A stretch of 64,000 nucleotides of DNA, taken from positions 60,940 through 124,939 of the forward strand of contig CBFGUW010000011.1 of the NCBI GenBank assembly GCA_965652395.1. Reading direction: 5' to 3'. Both the position numbers and the translations under genes were made by a program. Of this stretch, positions 46,063 to 55,145 are shown piece after piece. The notes below the pieces were generated by a model. That model searched no databases, was not told the origin of the DNA, and saw nothing but the letters and a program-made list of their open reading frames with translations. The DNA comes from Saccharospirillum sp965652395. Lineage in GTDB: Bacteria; Pseudomonadota; Gammaproteobacteria; Pseudomonadales; Natronospirillaceae. How positions within the stretch are numbered: position 1 is the stretch's first letter; every line of letters begins with the position of its first letter.

Positions 46063-46767
46063 TTACCCCTTGACCACACCAGCGCTGAATTTGATATTAA
46101 GGTGTCTGAAAACAATGTCAGACAGAGCCGCGATAATTAAATAGACGATAGCGGCCGGGAGGAGAAACTTGAACGGCGAGCCAGTGGATTTTGCCGCTTC
46201 CGAGGCCAGACGTACCATATCCGCCAAGCCAATGATGCTGACCAGCGCCGTGGTTTTCAGCAGCACCTGCCAGTTATTGGCAATGCCGGGAATCGCGTGA
46301 CGCATCATTTGTGGGAACATGATTCGGCGAAACACCTTCCAACCGCTCATGCCGTAGGCTTTGCCGGCTTCAATCTGGCCGTGCTCAACAGCAATGAAGG
46401 CGCCCCGAAACGTTTCGGACATGTAGGCACCAAAAATAAAACCGATGGTCACCACACCGGCCCCAAATTCACTGAATTGAGGGTACGGGAGGTCAAAACC
46501 CAAATCATAGTTGAAGTAATCGATGATTTGGTTGAATAAAATCTGCCCGCCAAAAAAGAGCAACAGCATCCATACCAGGTCGGGTACGCCACGAATCAGA
46601 GTGGTGTAAAACGTAGCGACGCCTTTGGCAATCGGATTAGTGGACAACTTCCCCATCGCCCCGAGCAGGCCAAGGATCAGAGCCAAAATCAAGGACAACA
46701 CGGCCAGCTCAATAGTGATGATCGCCCCTTCAAATATCCCGGGACCATAGCCTTCTAAATCAAACAC
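46063..46767 (-). CDS. aotQ: Basic amino-acid ABC transporter permease (HisQ/AotQ type)
   Basis: This 234-aa permease (TIRGVPDLVWMLLLFFG, EAA-loop QIEAGKAYGMSGWKVFRRIM) forms the second transmembrane half of the importer. It is encoded just before aotM with a six-base gap, so the pair is translated as a unit. A hairpin (46839-46856) lies between it and the binding-protein gene. Confidence 0.88.
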   Translation of the reverse strand: MFDLEGYGPGIFEGAIITIELAVLSLILALILGLLGAMGKLSTNPIAKGVATFYTTLIRGVPDLVWMLLLFFGGQILFNQIIDYFNYDLGFDLPYPQFSEFGAGVVTIGFIFGAYMSETFRGAFIAVEHGQIEAGKAYGMSGWKVFRRIMFPQMMRHAIPGIANNWQVLLKTTALVSIIGLADMVRLASEAAKSTGSPFKFLLPAAIVYLIIAALSDIVFRHLNIKFSAGVVKG

Positions 46768-46838
46768 AGGCAGCTCTCTTTATGGTTGGACAAACCGGAT
46801 GATACAACCGGCAACTGAAATCGGATTGATACACAACA

Positions 46839-46856
46839 GGGGAGCCTCGGCTCCCC
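46839..46856 (-). terminator. Hairpin between the binding protein and permease genes
   Basis: GGGGAGCC-TC-GGCTCCCC is a tight stem 20 bases after the binding-protein stop. Such hairpins commonly reduce read-through or protect mRNA ends, giving more binding protein than permease. Confidence 0.6.
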
Positions 46857-46876
46857 GTTGTTCGACCGACGGTGAA

Positions 46877-47635
46877 CTAGATCTTGATGTCGAATTCGAA
46901 GTATTTTTCCATGATACGGTCGTAAGTACCGTCGTTTTTCAGTTTCTCCAACGCAGCGGAAACCTGGTCTTCCAGATCTGTATCGCGCTTGCGGAATGCA
47001 GCGCCAACGCCTTCACCGAAGATACGAACCGGTTCTTTAACGAATTCACCAACCTGCTGGATGCTGTCGCTGTCGGCCAGCATCTCGATACCAACGGGGG
47101 CATCGATGAACATGGCATCCAGACGGCCGCCCTGCAGATCAACAACCATATCGTCGGCTGTTGTATAGCGGACCACTTCGGCATCGCTCAGGAATTCAGT
47201 GACGTATGTGTCCTGAATGGTGGCACGCTGAACGCCAACACGGGTACCGGCGGCATTGTCCGGGTCGAAGTTCTTGCCGTTGGGGGCGAAGAATGCGGAG
47301 GGGGTGGTGTAGTAGGGTTCAGAGAACAGAACGCGCTTCATGCGTTCTTCGTTAATGGACATGGAAGAGAAGATCATGTCGTACTTACGGGCCAGCAGGC
47401 CGGGAATGATGCCATCCCAAGCTTGAATCACCCACTCGCAGTCTTTATTGGTGATTTCCTGACACACGGCGTTGCCCAGTTCAATTTCAAAGCCGGTCAG
47501 GGTGCCATCAGGTGCTTTGTACTCGAACGGCGGATAGGGCGCGTCCACACCGGCACGAATTGTATCCCACTCTTTGGCTTCCACAGCTGAGGTCATTGCG
47601 AGAATACCCGCAACAGCAAACAGAGCTTTTTTCAT
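46877..47635 (-). CDS. aotJ: Periplasmic arginine/ornithine-type binding protein
   Basis: This 252-aa solute-binding protein has a Sec signal (MKKALFAVAGILAMTSAVEA, cut before KEWD). The mature domain begins with RAGVDAPYPPFEYKAPDG and carries the conserved cysteine pair in CQEITNKDCEW of the lysine/arginine/ornithine class. GGAG lies before the ATG at 47635; an upstream start at 47701 would disturb the signal peptide. It sits between the ATPase and permease genes with hairpins on both sides. Confidence 0.92.
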   Translation of the reverse strand: MKKALFAVAGILAMTSAVEAKEWDTIRAGVDAPYPPFEYKAPDGTLTGFEIELGNAVCQEITNKDCEWVIQAWDGIIPGLLARKYDMIFSSMSINEERMKRVLFSEPYYTTPSAFFAPNGKNFDPDNAAGTRVGVQRATIQDTYVTEFLSDAEVVRYTTADDMVVDLQGGRLDAMFIDAPVGIEMLADSDSIQQVGEFVKEPVRIFGEGVGAAFRKRDTDLEDQVSAALEKLKNDGTYDRIMEKYFEFDIKI

Positions 47636-47827
47636 TATGGTTAACTCCACTTTTTTTATGGTTTGATCAGGTCGTCCTGATTCATGGTCGGAGGTTGGCA
47701 TCCCTTTTGGGGACTCCTCCGTCTGTTACAGCACTGTTACCCTGACATCCCTCGTCGGGGCTGCAAACCGAGCAACGGGTTGCATGACATTTGGCGCGAT
47801 CAAATGCCCGGAACGTCCTGTCCCGAT

Positions 47828-47853
47828 GGCCGCCCGCTCACACCCGGGCGGCC
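47828..47853 (-). terminator. Hairpin between aotP and aotJ
   Basis: GGCCGCCCG (47828-47836) pairs with CGGGCGGCC (47845-47853), 45 bases after the aotP stop. No T-run is visible, so it is an attenuator-like or stabilising structure rather than a typical terminator. Confidence 0.5.
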
Positions 47854-47897
47854 GTTAACTGCCTGCCGCCACCCACCATCAGGTGAATGGCCGCAGC

Positions 47898-48671
47898 TCA
47901 GTATTTCGGTGAAATAAATTGTTTGAAACGCTCCGATTTCGGGTTATGGAATACCTCTTTCGGGTCACCGTATTCTTCAATTTTGCCCTGATGCAGGAAC
48001 ATCACCTTGTTGGACACGTCTCTGGCGAAGGCCATTTCGTGGGTGACCACCACCATGGTACGGCCTTCTTCGGCCAGCCCACGCATCACCTTTAACACTT
48101 CACCGACCAATTCAGGGTCGAGTGCGGAAGTCGGCTCGTCGAACAGCATCACTTCCGGGTTCATCGCCAGCGCACGAGCAATAGCCGCACGCTGCTGTTG
48201 GCCGCCCGACATGTGTGCGGGGTAATAATCCCGCCGGTCGTACAGGCCCACCCTGTTGAGGTGTTCCTCGGCTCGGGCAATGGCGTCTTTCTTACTCACA
48301 CCCAAAACGTGGATGGGCGCCTCGATAATGTTCTCCATGACTGTCATGTGGGACCAGAGGTTGAAACTCTGGAACACCATGGACAGCTGGGCCCGCATCT
48401 TCTCGACCTGTTGAATATCGGCCGGCAGACGCGTTCCTTTCTTTGTGGTTTTAAACTTTACTTTCTCACCATGGACCTGAATCTCCCCTGAAGTCGGGAT
48501 CTCCAGCATGTTCATGCAGCGCAGAAAGGTACTTTTTCCCGAGCCGGAGGACCCGATCACCGAGATCACATCGCCCTTGTGCGCTTCCAGTGAAATGCCC
48601 TTCAGTACTTCATGCTCACCGAACCGCTTGTGAATGTCGGTGGCTATCAGCGGGGCGTCTTGCTGACCCAT
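47898..48671 (-). CDS. aotP: Basic amino-acid ABC transporter ATPase (HisP/AotP type)
   Basis: This 257-aa ABC ATPase energises the importer. Walker A is GSSGSGKSTFLRCMN, the signature is SGGQQQRAAIARAL, Walker B is MLFDEPTSALDPE and the switch His is in VTHEMAFAR. The start at 48671 has AGGAG six bases upstream; longer upstream reading (to 48983) is not ABC-like and is rejected. It is the first gene of this operon, divergent from dppA by 628 bases. Confidence 0.93.
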   Translation of the reverse strand: MGQQDAPLIATDIHKRFGEHEVLKGISLEAHKGDVISVIGSSGSGKSTFLRCMNMLEIPTSGEIQVHGEKVKFKTTKKGTRLPADIQQVEKMRAQLSMVFQSFNLWSHMTVMENIIEAPIHVLGVSKKDAIARAEEHLNRVGLYDRRDYYPAHMSGGQQQRAAIARALAMNPEVMLFDEPTSALDPELVGEVLKVMRGLAEEGRTMVVVTHEMAFARDVSNKVMFLHQGKIEEYGDPKEVFHNPKSERFKQFISPKY

Positions 48672-49107
48672 GTTGGTCTCCTGATCCGTTCCTGCCCTGG
48701 CAGCGACTGAGTGAGTGACGCTCCTCGGGGGAGGGTGCCATAGTAGGCGGGCAGAATTGGTTGCTTTTTGTGCGTTATTGTAGCGGGCATTTTGAATAAG
48801 CCCTCTGGTCAATGCAAAACAGAATCGCACCCCAAGTTGTGGTTGTGCGACATGCCACCAGAGAGCCGGGAGCCGGACAAGCCAGCCGGGGCAGCTTTGC
48901 ATGCTGCGTAAAGCCTCTGAACCATTGGTCTTGAACAATAAGACCTTTGTCTGTGCTTTCCCATGTCGTCTAGCAAAGGCCACACCATCTTTCTTTTACC
49001 ATATTCCAAAAGCGTCACACAAAACCATTCCTGATTGACCTGTTCGTTACAGGATTGAGACATGAGAGCGGCACATATCTTTGACAGCGGGGCATAATTC
49101 AGGGCGG
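48672..49107. other. Intergenic region between divergent aotP and dppA (first part)
   Basis: The 436 bases upstream of the dppA promoter contain no gene I can support. Open frames here have no family resemblance or codon bias. No convincing aotP promoter was identified. Confidence 0.5.
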
Positions 49108-49136
49108 TTGCCCTATGCCTGGGCCTGCTTTATGCT
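49108..49136 (+). promoter_or_regulatory. Likely sigma-70 promoter of the dpp operon
   Basis: TTGCCC (49108-49113), a 17-base spacer and TATGCT (49131-49136) fit the sigma-70 pattern. The expected leader of about 157 bases contains hairpins at 49191-49214 and 49263-49279 just before the ribosome site AAGGAG. Confidence 0.5.
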
Positions 49137-49299
49137 CGGTGCACCCATAAAGACCAACGAACCGGTTATAACGATTTAAAAACAATGATTCCAGCATGGA
49201 CTCCATCTTGCTGGGACAACGGTTCACAGGTATTTCGACCTCACCGAAAGACCTGATCCAACAGCCCTTATCCAGGGCTTGAAAACAAAGGAGATAATA

Positions 49300-50895
49300 A
49301 TGAAAAAAGGTCTATCACTCTTTGCCGGCGCCGCACTGGCCGCCGCGATGACCACAACTGCTGCGGCAGACACCTTCATTTTTTGTTCCGAGGGGAGTCC
49401 GGAGGGTTTTAACCCGGCGTTTTACACCTCGGGGACCACTTTTGACGCTTCGTCCCGCACCATGTTCAACCGCCTCGTGGAGTTCGAGCGTGGCGGCACC
49501 AACATTGTTCCGGGACTGGCCGAAAGCTGGGAAATTTCCGAAGACGGTCTGACCTACACCTTCCACCTGCGCGAGAATGTGAAGTTCCATCAGCGCTCGG
49601 ACTTCCGTGCCACACGGGACTTCAATGCCGAAGACGTACTGTTCAGCTTTAACCGTCAAAAAGACGAAAACCATCCGTATCATGGCATCAGCAATCAAGA
49701 CTATGCCTACTTCGGTTACATGGGCATGGGCGACGCGATCGAGTCAATCAAGGCGATCGACGACTATACGGTCGAGTTCAAGCTGAGCGCCCCGAACGCC
49801 ACCTTCCTGGCCAACCTGGCGATGGATTTCGCCTCCATCCACTCCGCTGAGTATGCGGACAACATGATGGAAGCCGGCACCCCAGAGAAAGTGGACCAGA
49901 CACCCATCGGCACCGGCCCCTTCATCCTGTCCCAGTACCGCAAGGACTCTGCGATTCGTTATGAAGCACACAATGCTTACTGGGAAGGCAAAGCCGACAT
50001 CGACCGTCTGGTGTTCGCCATCACCCCGGATGCCAGCGTTCGCTACGCCAAGCTGCGTGCTGGCGAGTGTCATCACATGGTGTATCCGAACCCGGCCGAT
50101 GTGGCGCAAATGCAGGACGACCCGAACATCAATGTGCTGTCCCAGCCGGGTCTGAACGTGGGCTATCTGGCGTTTAACACCAACAAAGAGCCATTCAATA
50201 ATGAACTGGTTCGCCAGGCGTTGAACATTGCCACCAACAAAGAAGCCATTATGGAAGCCGTGTATCGCGGTGCCGGTCAAGTTGCGAAAAACCCGATCCC
50301 GCCGACCATGTGGTCCTACAACGAAGACGTGGTCGATTATGACTACGATCCGGAATACGCCAAAGAGCTGTTGGCGGAAGCCGGTTATGAAGACGGCTTC
50401 GAAACCAACATCTGGGCGATGCCGGTTCAACGTCCCTACAACCCGAATGCACGCCGCATGGCAGAACTCATTCAGGCTGACTGGGCGAAAGTCGGTGTCG
50501 ACGCCGAGATCGTTTCCTATGAGTGGGGCGAGTACCTTGAGCGCACGCAAAATGGCGAGCATGAGACCATGATGCTGGGTTGGACCGGTGACAACGGTGA
50601 TCCGGACAACTTCCTCAACACTCTGCTGAGCTGTCAGGCGGCCGACACCGGTGGTAACCGTGCATTCTGGTGTAATGAAGAGTTCGATACTCTGGTGAAC
50701 CAGGCTCTGCGCACGCCGGTCGTAGAAGAACGCACCGCTCTGTACGAGGAAGCCCAGGTGGTCTTCAAGGCCGCTGCGCCCTGGATCACCATCGCGCATT
50801 CCGTTGTGTACGAGCCGGTTCGTCCGGAAGTGAAAGGCTACAAGATGAGCCCCTTCGGTGTGCACACTTTCTATGGTGTCAGCCTCGAAGATTAA
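49300..50895 (+). CDS. dppA: Periplasmic dipeptide-binding protein
   Basis: DppA (531 aa) captures dipeptides for import by DppBCDF. The signal peptide MKKGLSLFAGAALAAAMTTT leads to a mature chain with FCSEGSPEGFNPAFYTSG, nearly the family signature. Other features are GDPDNFLNTLLSCQA and a paired cysteine. AAGGAG precedes the ATG at 49300, which is preferred to 49279. A strong hairpin lies between it and dppB, probably making binding protein more abundant than permease. Confidence 0.95.
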   Translation: MKKGLSLFAGAALAAAMTTTAAADTFIFCSEGSPEGFNPAFYTSGTTFDASSRTMFNRLVEFERGGTNIVPGLAESWEISEDGLTYTFHLRENVKFHQRSDFRATRDFNAEDVLFSFNRQKDENHPYHGISNQDYAYFGYMGMGDAIESIKAIDDYTVEFKLSAPNATFLANLAMDFASIHSAEYADNMMEAGTPEKVDQTPIGTGPFILSQYRKDSAIRYEAHNAYWEGKADIDRLVFAITPDASVRYAKLRAGECHHMVYPNPADVAQMQDDPNINVLSQPGLNVGYLAFNTNKEPFNNELVRQALNIATNKEAIMEAVYRGAGQVAKNPIPPTMWSYNEDVVDYDYDPEYAKELLAEAGYEDGFETNIWAMPVQRPYNPNARRMAELIQADWAKVGVDAEIVSYEWGEYLERTQNGEHETMMLGWTGDNGDPDNFLNTLLSCQAADTGGNRAFWCNEEFDTLVNQALRTPVVEERTALYEEAQVVFKAAAPWITIAHSVVYEPVRPEVKGYKMSPFGVHTFYGVSLED

Positions 50896-50927
50896 GACCG
50901 TCCTGTCTTAACAGTGACGTTCCTCCC

Positions 50928-50962
50928 AGGGCGGCAGGTTACCTGCCGCCCTTTCTCGTTTC
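50928..50962 (+). terminator. Partial terminator between dppA and dppB
   Basis: A 12-bp stem (AGGGCGGCAGGT / ACCTGCCGCCCT) at 50928-50952 is followed by TTCTCGTTT. Together with the 233-base gap before dppB it should limit read-through. Confidence 0.8.
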
Positions 50963-51128
50963 AGGTCATCCAGGCTGTAAAACTGTCAGGCTAACTTTCC
51001 GTTTCCGCCTGCCAGAATGCCTAGCGGATGTTGAAAAGCTGTTAAGAAGTTAAGGGTATCGGGCCCCATCCAAGCCTTGAGTTCATTCCGGGAACGGCTA
51101 TGCCGTTTCGGGTTGGAGAAATAGTTTC

Positions 51129-52139
51129 ATGTTCAATTTCATTTTACGCCGCCTGGGCATGGTGATACCTACCTTCATCGGGGTTTCCCTGTTCGCCTTC
51201 GCGCTGATTCATCTGATTCCCGGCGACCCGGTCACCATTATGGGTGGCGAGCGCGGGATGACCGCAGGCGAACGCGCCGAGCTGGAAGCCATGCTGGGGC
51301 TGGACCGGCCAATCTGGCAACAATATTTCGTTTACATTGGCAATGTTCTTCAGGGCGACCTGGGCACTTCCTATGTCACCCGTCAGCCGGTCATGTCGGA
51401 ATTCATGTCGCTTTTTCCGGCCACCATTGAGCTGACATTCTGTGCCGCCGTATTCGCGGTAGTGGTCGGTTTGACCCTCGGCATACTCGCCGCGATCAAA
51501 CGAGGGGGTCTGCTGGATCACACCGTGATGACCATTTCCCTCACCGGCTATTCCATGCCCATCTTCTGGTGGGGTCTGCTGCTGATCCTGCTGTTCTCCG
51601 TCAACTTGGGGTGGACACCGGTATCAGGCCGGATAGACCTGGTTTACTGGGTCGACGAAGTCACCGGTTTTATGTTGATCGACACGTTGTTGTCCGATGA
51701 AGAGGGGGCTTTCCTGTCGGCCGTTCAGCATCTCATTCTGCCTTCCATTGTGCTGGGGACCATCCCCATGGCGGTGATTGCCCGCATGACGCGTTCCTCC
51801 ATGCTGGAAGTGCTTGGAGAAGACTACATTCGCACCGCGCGGGCCAAGGGCTTGTCCAAACGCAAGATCATCGTCAAGCATGCGCTGCGCAACGCACTCA
51901 TTCCTGTGATTACCGTGATGGGGTTGCAGGTGGGCCTGTTACTGGGCGGCGCCATTTTGACGGAAACGATTTTTGCCTGGCCGGGCGTCGGGAAATGGTT
52001 GATCGAGTCGATCGGTCGGCGGGATTACCCTGTTGTTCAGGGGGGATTGCTGCTGATTGCGACCATCATCATCCTGGTCAATCTGCTGGTCGATTTGATG
52101 TACGGCGTGGTTAACCCGCGCGTGCGGCACAGTAAATAA
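51129..52139 (+). CDS. dppB: Dipeptide ABC transporter permease DppB
   Basis: DppB (336 aa) is an inner-membrane permease of the oligopeptide class with six helices (first MVIPTFIGVSLFAFALIHLI; EAA-loop YIRTARAKGLSKRKIIVKHA). It heterodimerises with DppC. GGAGAAATAG lies before the ATG. Downstream genes are spaced by 10 bases or overlap, so dppBCDF is one unit. Confidence 0.95.
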   Translation: MFNFILRRLGMVIPTFIGVSLFAFALIHLIPGDPVTIMGGERGMTAGERAELEAMLGLDRPIWQQYFVYIGNVLQGDLGTSYVTRQPVMSEFMSLFPATIELTFCAAVFAVVVGLTLGILAAIKRGGLLDHTVMTISLTGYSMPIFWWGLLLILLFSVNLGWTPVSGRIDLVYWVDEVTGFMLIDTLLSDEEGAFLSAVQHLILPSIVLGTIPMAVIARMTRSSMLEVLGEDYIRTARAKGLSKRKIIVKHALRNALIPVITVMGLQVGLLLGGAILTETIFAWPGVGKWLIESIGRRDYPVVQGGLLLIATIIILVNLLVDLMYGVVNPRVRHSK

Positions 52140-52149
52140 GGAGCCGGAC

Positions 52150-53049
52150 ATGACACAACAAACCACTACACCCGTCGCGGCTGCCAAACCCCTGTCACCT
52201 TTCGGGGAATTCTGGTTCTATTTCACGCAGAATAAAGGCGCCCTGATCGGCCTTTGTTTCATTGCATTCATCGTATTCGTTGCGGTCTTCGCCGACTTTA
52301 TCGCCCCTCATCATCCTCATGAACAATTCAGGGATGCGATTCTGGTCCCTCCCGTCTGGGCTGACGGAGGCATGAGTCAATTCTGGCTCGGCACCGACGG
52401 AGTCGGCCGGGATATCCTGTCACGTTTGATTCATGGCGCTCGCCTGTCATTGCTGATCGGACTCGTCATCGTGATCCTGTCCTTGATCATGGGAATTTGC
52501 CTGGGCTTGATCGCCGGGTTCAGCGGCGGCTTTATCGACGTGGCCATCATGCGCTTCGCCGACATTCTGCTGTCGATACCGGCCCTGCTGCTGGCAATCG
52601 CCATTGTCGCCATTCTCGGCCCCAGCATTGTCAATTCGGGGTTGGCGCTGTCTTTCGTTTATCTGCCTCATTATGTCCGGTTAACCCGGGCTTCGGTGCT
52701 CACCGAAATCAACAAGGACTATGTAGTCTCCTCCCGCGTGGCGGGGGCAGGTTCCATGCGCCTGATGTTCATCACCATTTTACCGAACTGTCTGGCGCCC
52801 TTGATTGTTCAGGCAACACTCGGTTTCTCCAATGCCATTCTCGATATGGCCGCGCTTGGCTTTTTGGGTTTGGGCGCGCAACCTCCGCTGCCGGAATGGG
52901 GTTCCATGCTGGCTACGGCACGGGAATTCATCCAGAGCGCCTGGTGGGTGGTGACCTTCCCCGGATTGGTGATTCTGCTGACCGTACTGGCCTTCAACCT
53001 GATGGGTGACGGCTTGCGCGATGCACTCGACCCGAAACTGAAGCAGTAG
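52150..53049 (+). CDS. dppC: Dipeptide ABC transporter permease DppC
   Basis: DppC (299 aa) is the second permease, with an N-terminal OppC_N-type helix region and the loop NKDYVVSSRVAGAGSMRLMF. DGVGRDILSRLIHGARLSLLIG is a family hallmark. AAGGAG precedes the ATG, ten bases after dppB. Confidence 0.95.
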   Translation: MTQQTTTPVAAAKPLSPFGEFWFYFTQNKGALIGLCFIAFIVFVAVFADFIAPHHPHEQFRDAILVPPVWADGGMSQFWLGTDGVGRDILSRLIHGARLSLLIGLVIVILSLIMGICLGLIAGFSGGFIDVAIMRFADILLSIPALLLAIAIVAILGPSIVNSGLALSFVYLPHYVRLTRASVLTEINKDYVVSSRVAGAGSMRLMFITILPNCLAPLIVQATLGFSNAILDMAALGFLGLGAQPPLPEWGSMLATAREFIQSAWWVVTFPGLVILLTVLAFNLMGDGLRDALDPKLKQ

Positions 53050-53058
53050 GAGACCGAC

Positions 53059-54051
53059 ATGTCTGACAAGAAATTGTTGTCCGTGAACAACCTGTCGGTC
53101 GCTTTTGGCACCGGCGAAAGGCCTTTTAAAGCGGTCGACCGCATCAACTACGATGTGGAGGCGGGTGAAGTACTCGGTATTGTCGGGGAATCCGGTTCAG
53201 GCAAGAGTGTATCGTCTCTGGCTCTGATGGGTTTGATCGACTTCCCGGGGAAAGTCACCGCCGACGCCCTGACTTTTGAAGACACCAATCTGTTAAAGCT
53301 CAGTGAAAAAGCACGTCGACGCATCACCGGCGATGAGATCTCGATGATCTTCCAGGACCCGATGACCTCCCTTAACCCAAGCTTCACCGTGGGCAACCAG
53401 ATCATGGAAGCCATCGAAGTACATCAGGGCGGCAGTAAAAAAGAACGCAAGGCAAAAGCCATCGACCTGTTACGGCAAGTGGGCATTCCCGCTCCCGAAA
53501 GCCGGATTGATAACTACCCACACCAACTTTCGGGTGGGATGAGTCAGCGCGTGATGATCGCCATGGCGATTGCCTGCGACCCCAAGTTGTTGATCGCCGA
53601 CGAGCCGACGACGGCATTGGATGTCACCATTCAGGCGCAGATCATCGAGTTGCTGCTCAAGCTGCAACGCGAAAAAAATATGGGGCTTATTCTCATCACT
53701 CACGATCTGGCACTGGTGGCGGAAGCGGCGGACCGGGTCGTGGTGATGTACGCCGGGCAGATTGTCGAGACCGGCCCCGCCAGCGAGATATTCAAAGCCC
53801 CGCGCCACCCTTACACCCAGGCATTGATGAACTCCCTGCCGGAATCTGCTGAGGGCAGCGAACGGCTGAAGGCATTGCCCGGAGTGGTTCCCGGTGCGTT
53901 GGACCGCCCCAGCGGTTGCCTGTTGAACCCTCGCTGCCCCTACGCGACAGACCGTTGCCGCGTCGAGGAACCGGGATATTTTGGGCCAGAAGGCCGCCAG
54001 TCGAAATGTTTTTACCCTCTGGACGACAACGGGAGACCCACTCATGAGTGA
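53059..54051 (+). CDS. dppD: Dipeptide ABC transporter ATPase DppD
   Basis: DppD (330 aa) has Walker A GESGSGKSVSSLAL, signature LSGGMSQRVMIAMA and Walker B LLIADEPTTALDV. The C-terminal oligopeptide-transport extension has GCLLNPRCPYATDRC cysteines that may bind an iron-sulphur cluster. It overlaps dppF by eight bases. Confidence 0.94.
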   Translation: MSDKKLLSVNNLSVAFGTGERPFKAVDRINYDVEAGEVLGIVGESGSGKSVSSLALMGLIDFPGKVTADALTFEDTNLLKLSEKARRRITGDEISMIFQDPMTSLNPSFTVGNQIMEAIEVHQGGSKKERKAKAIDLLRQVGIPAPESRIDNYPHQLSGGMSQRVMIAMAIACDPKLLIADEPTTALDVTIQAQIIELLLKLQREKNMGLILITHDLALVAEAADRVVVMYAGQIVETGPASEIFKAPRHPYTQALMNSLPESAEGSERLKALPGVVPGALDRPSGCLLNPRCPYATDRCRVEEPGYFGPEGRQSKCFYPLDDNGRPTHE

Positions 54052-55060
54052 TGCCAAACAACCTCAGCCCATCATGAGCGGAGTCGGGTTGAAACAACAC
54101 TATGGCGTCAGCCAGGGCTTCATGAAACCCAAGGGAACGGTAAAAGCGCTGGACGGCGTGGATTTCTCCGTTGAGGCGGGGAGAACACTGGCCGTCGTCG
54201 GTGAATCCGGTTGCGGTAAATCCACACTGGCCCGATTGCTGACGATGATCGAGCGCCCCACCGCTGGTGAGCTGAATTTCGACGGCAAGAACCTGCTGGC
54301 CCTGGATAAAGAATCCGCCAAGGAACTGCGCCAACGCATCCAGATTATTTTCCAGAACCCCTACGGTTCACTGAACCCGCGCAAAAAAGTGGGGACCATT
54401 CTGGAAGAGCCGCTGGTCATCAATACCAAACTCTCCAAACAGGAGCGCAAAGAGAAAGCCATTTCGCTGCTGCAGAAAGTGGGTTTGAAACCAGAGCATT
54501 ATGATCGGTACCCGCACATGTTTTCGGGCGGCCAACGGCAACGCATCGCCATCGCGCGCGGCCTGATGATGAACCCGAAAGTGGTGGTCGCGGATGAACC
54601 GGTATCGGCGTTGGATGTGTCGGTGCAGGCGCAAGTACTGAACCTGATGATGGACCTGCAGGACGAACTGGGTCTGGCCTATGTGTTCATCTCCCATGAC
54701 CTCTCCGTAGTGGAACACATCGCGGACAAGGTAATGGTGATGTACCTGGGCAAGGTCGTGGAATATGGCTCGACAGAGCAAATATTTACATCACCCCAGC
54801 ACCCTTACACGCGGGCACTGTTGTCTTCCACCCCCAGGATCGCCCCGGAGCATCGGATAGAGAAAATCCGCCTGGCGGGAGAGCTGCCCTCCCCATTGAA
54901 TCCACCCAGCGGCTGCGCTTTCCACGGCCGCTGCGAATTCGCCAACGACCGTTGCCGAAAAGAAACACCACAGTTGATCGCCCGTGAAGGTGTGGCTTCG
55001 GTGGCTTGTTTCGGAGTGGATGAAGGACGCTTGCCTTATATCTCGGCCCGGGTGGGATAA
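54044..55060 (+). CDS. dppF: Dipeptide ABC transporter ATPase DppF
   Basis: DppF (338 aa) is the partner ATPase, with Walker A GESGCGKSTLARLL, signature FSGGQRQRIAIARG and Walker B VVADEPVSALDV. The C-terminal cysteine extension is GCAFHGRCEFANDRC. The ATG at 54044 is chosen because GGGAG lies upstream; an earlier in-frame start at 53981 would lie deep inside dppD. A strong hairpin follows the gene. Confidence 0.94.
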   Translation: MSDAKQPQPIMSGVGLKQHYGVSQGFMKPKGTVKALDGVDFSVEAGRTLAVVGESGCGKSTLARLLTMIERPTAGELNFDGKNLLALDKESAKELRQRIQIIFQNPYGSLNPRKKVGTILEEPLVINTKLSKQERKEKAISLLQKVGLKPEHYDRYPHMFSGGQRQRIAIARGLMMNPKVVVADEPVSALDVSVQAQVLNLMMDLQDELGLAYVFISHDLSVVEHIADKVMVMYLGKVVEYGSTEQIFTSPQHPYTRALLSSTPRIAPEHRIEKIRLAGELPSPLNPPSGCAFHGRCEFANDRCRKETPQLIAREGVASVACFGVDEGRLPYISARVG

Positions 55061-55065
55061 TCGCG

Positions 55066-55113
55066 TAGGATAGGGCCTCCCCTGCTTCGGTTCGAGGAGC
55101 AGGGGAGATCCTA
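55066..55113 (+). terminator. Hairpin at the end of the dpp operon
   Basis: CTCCCCTGCT (55077-55086) pairs with AGCAGGGGAG (55098-55107), and outer TAGGAT pairs with ATCCTA. The T-rich tail is short, so terminator strength is uncertain; it could also lie in the leader of the next gene. Confidence 0.65.
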
Positions 55114-55145
55114 GGTTTCGACTACGGCCCGACTCAGGTTAACCA

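Noticed and set aside
48940..49000. ArgR-like box (TGTCG) upstream of aotP/dppA
   Set aside because: Only a partial match with wrong spacing; not reported as a site.
48809..49063. Small minus-strand frame between aotP and dppA
   Set aside because: No family match, no good ribosome site and no codon bias seen.
49744..50865. Long minus-strand open frame inside dppA
   Set aside because: Antisense to a clear dppA; composition is that of a shadow.
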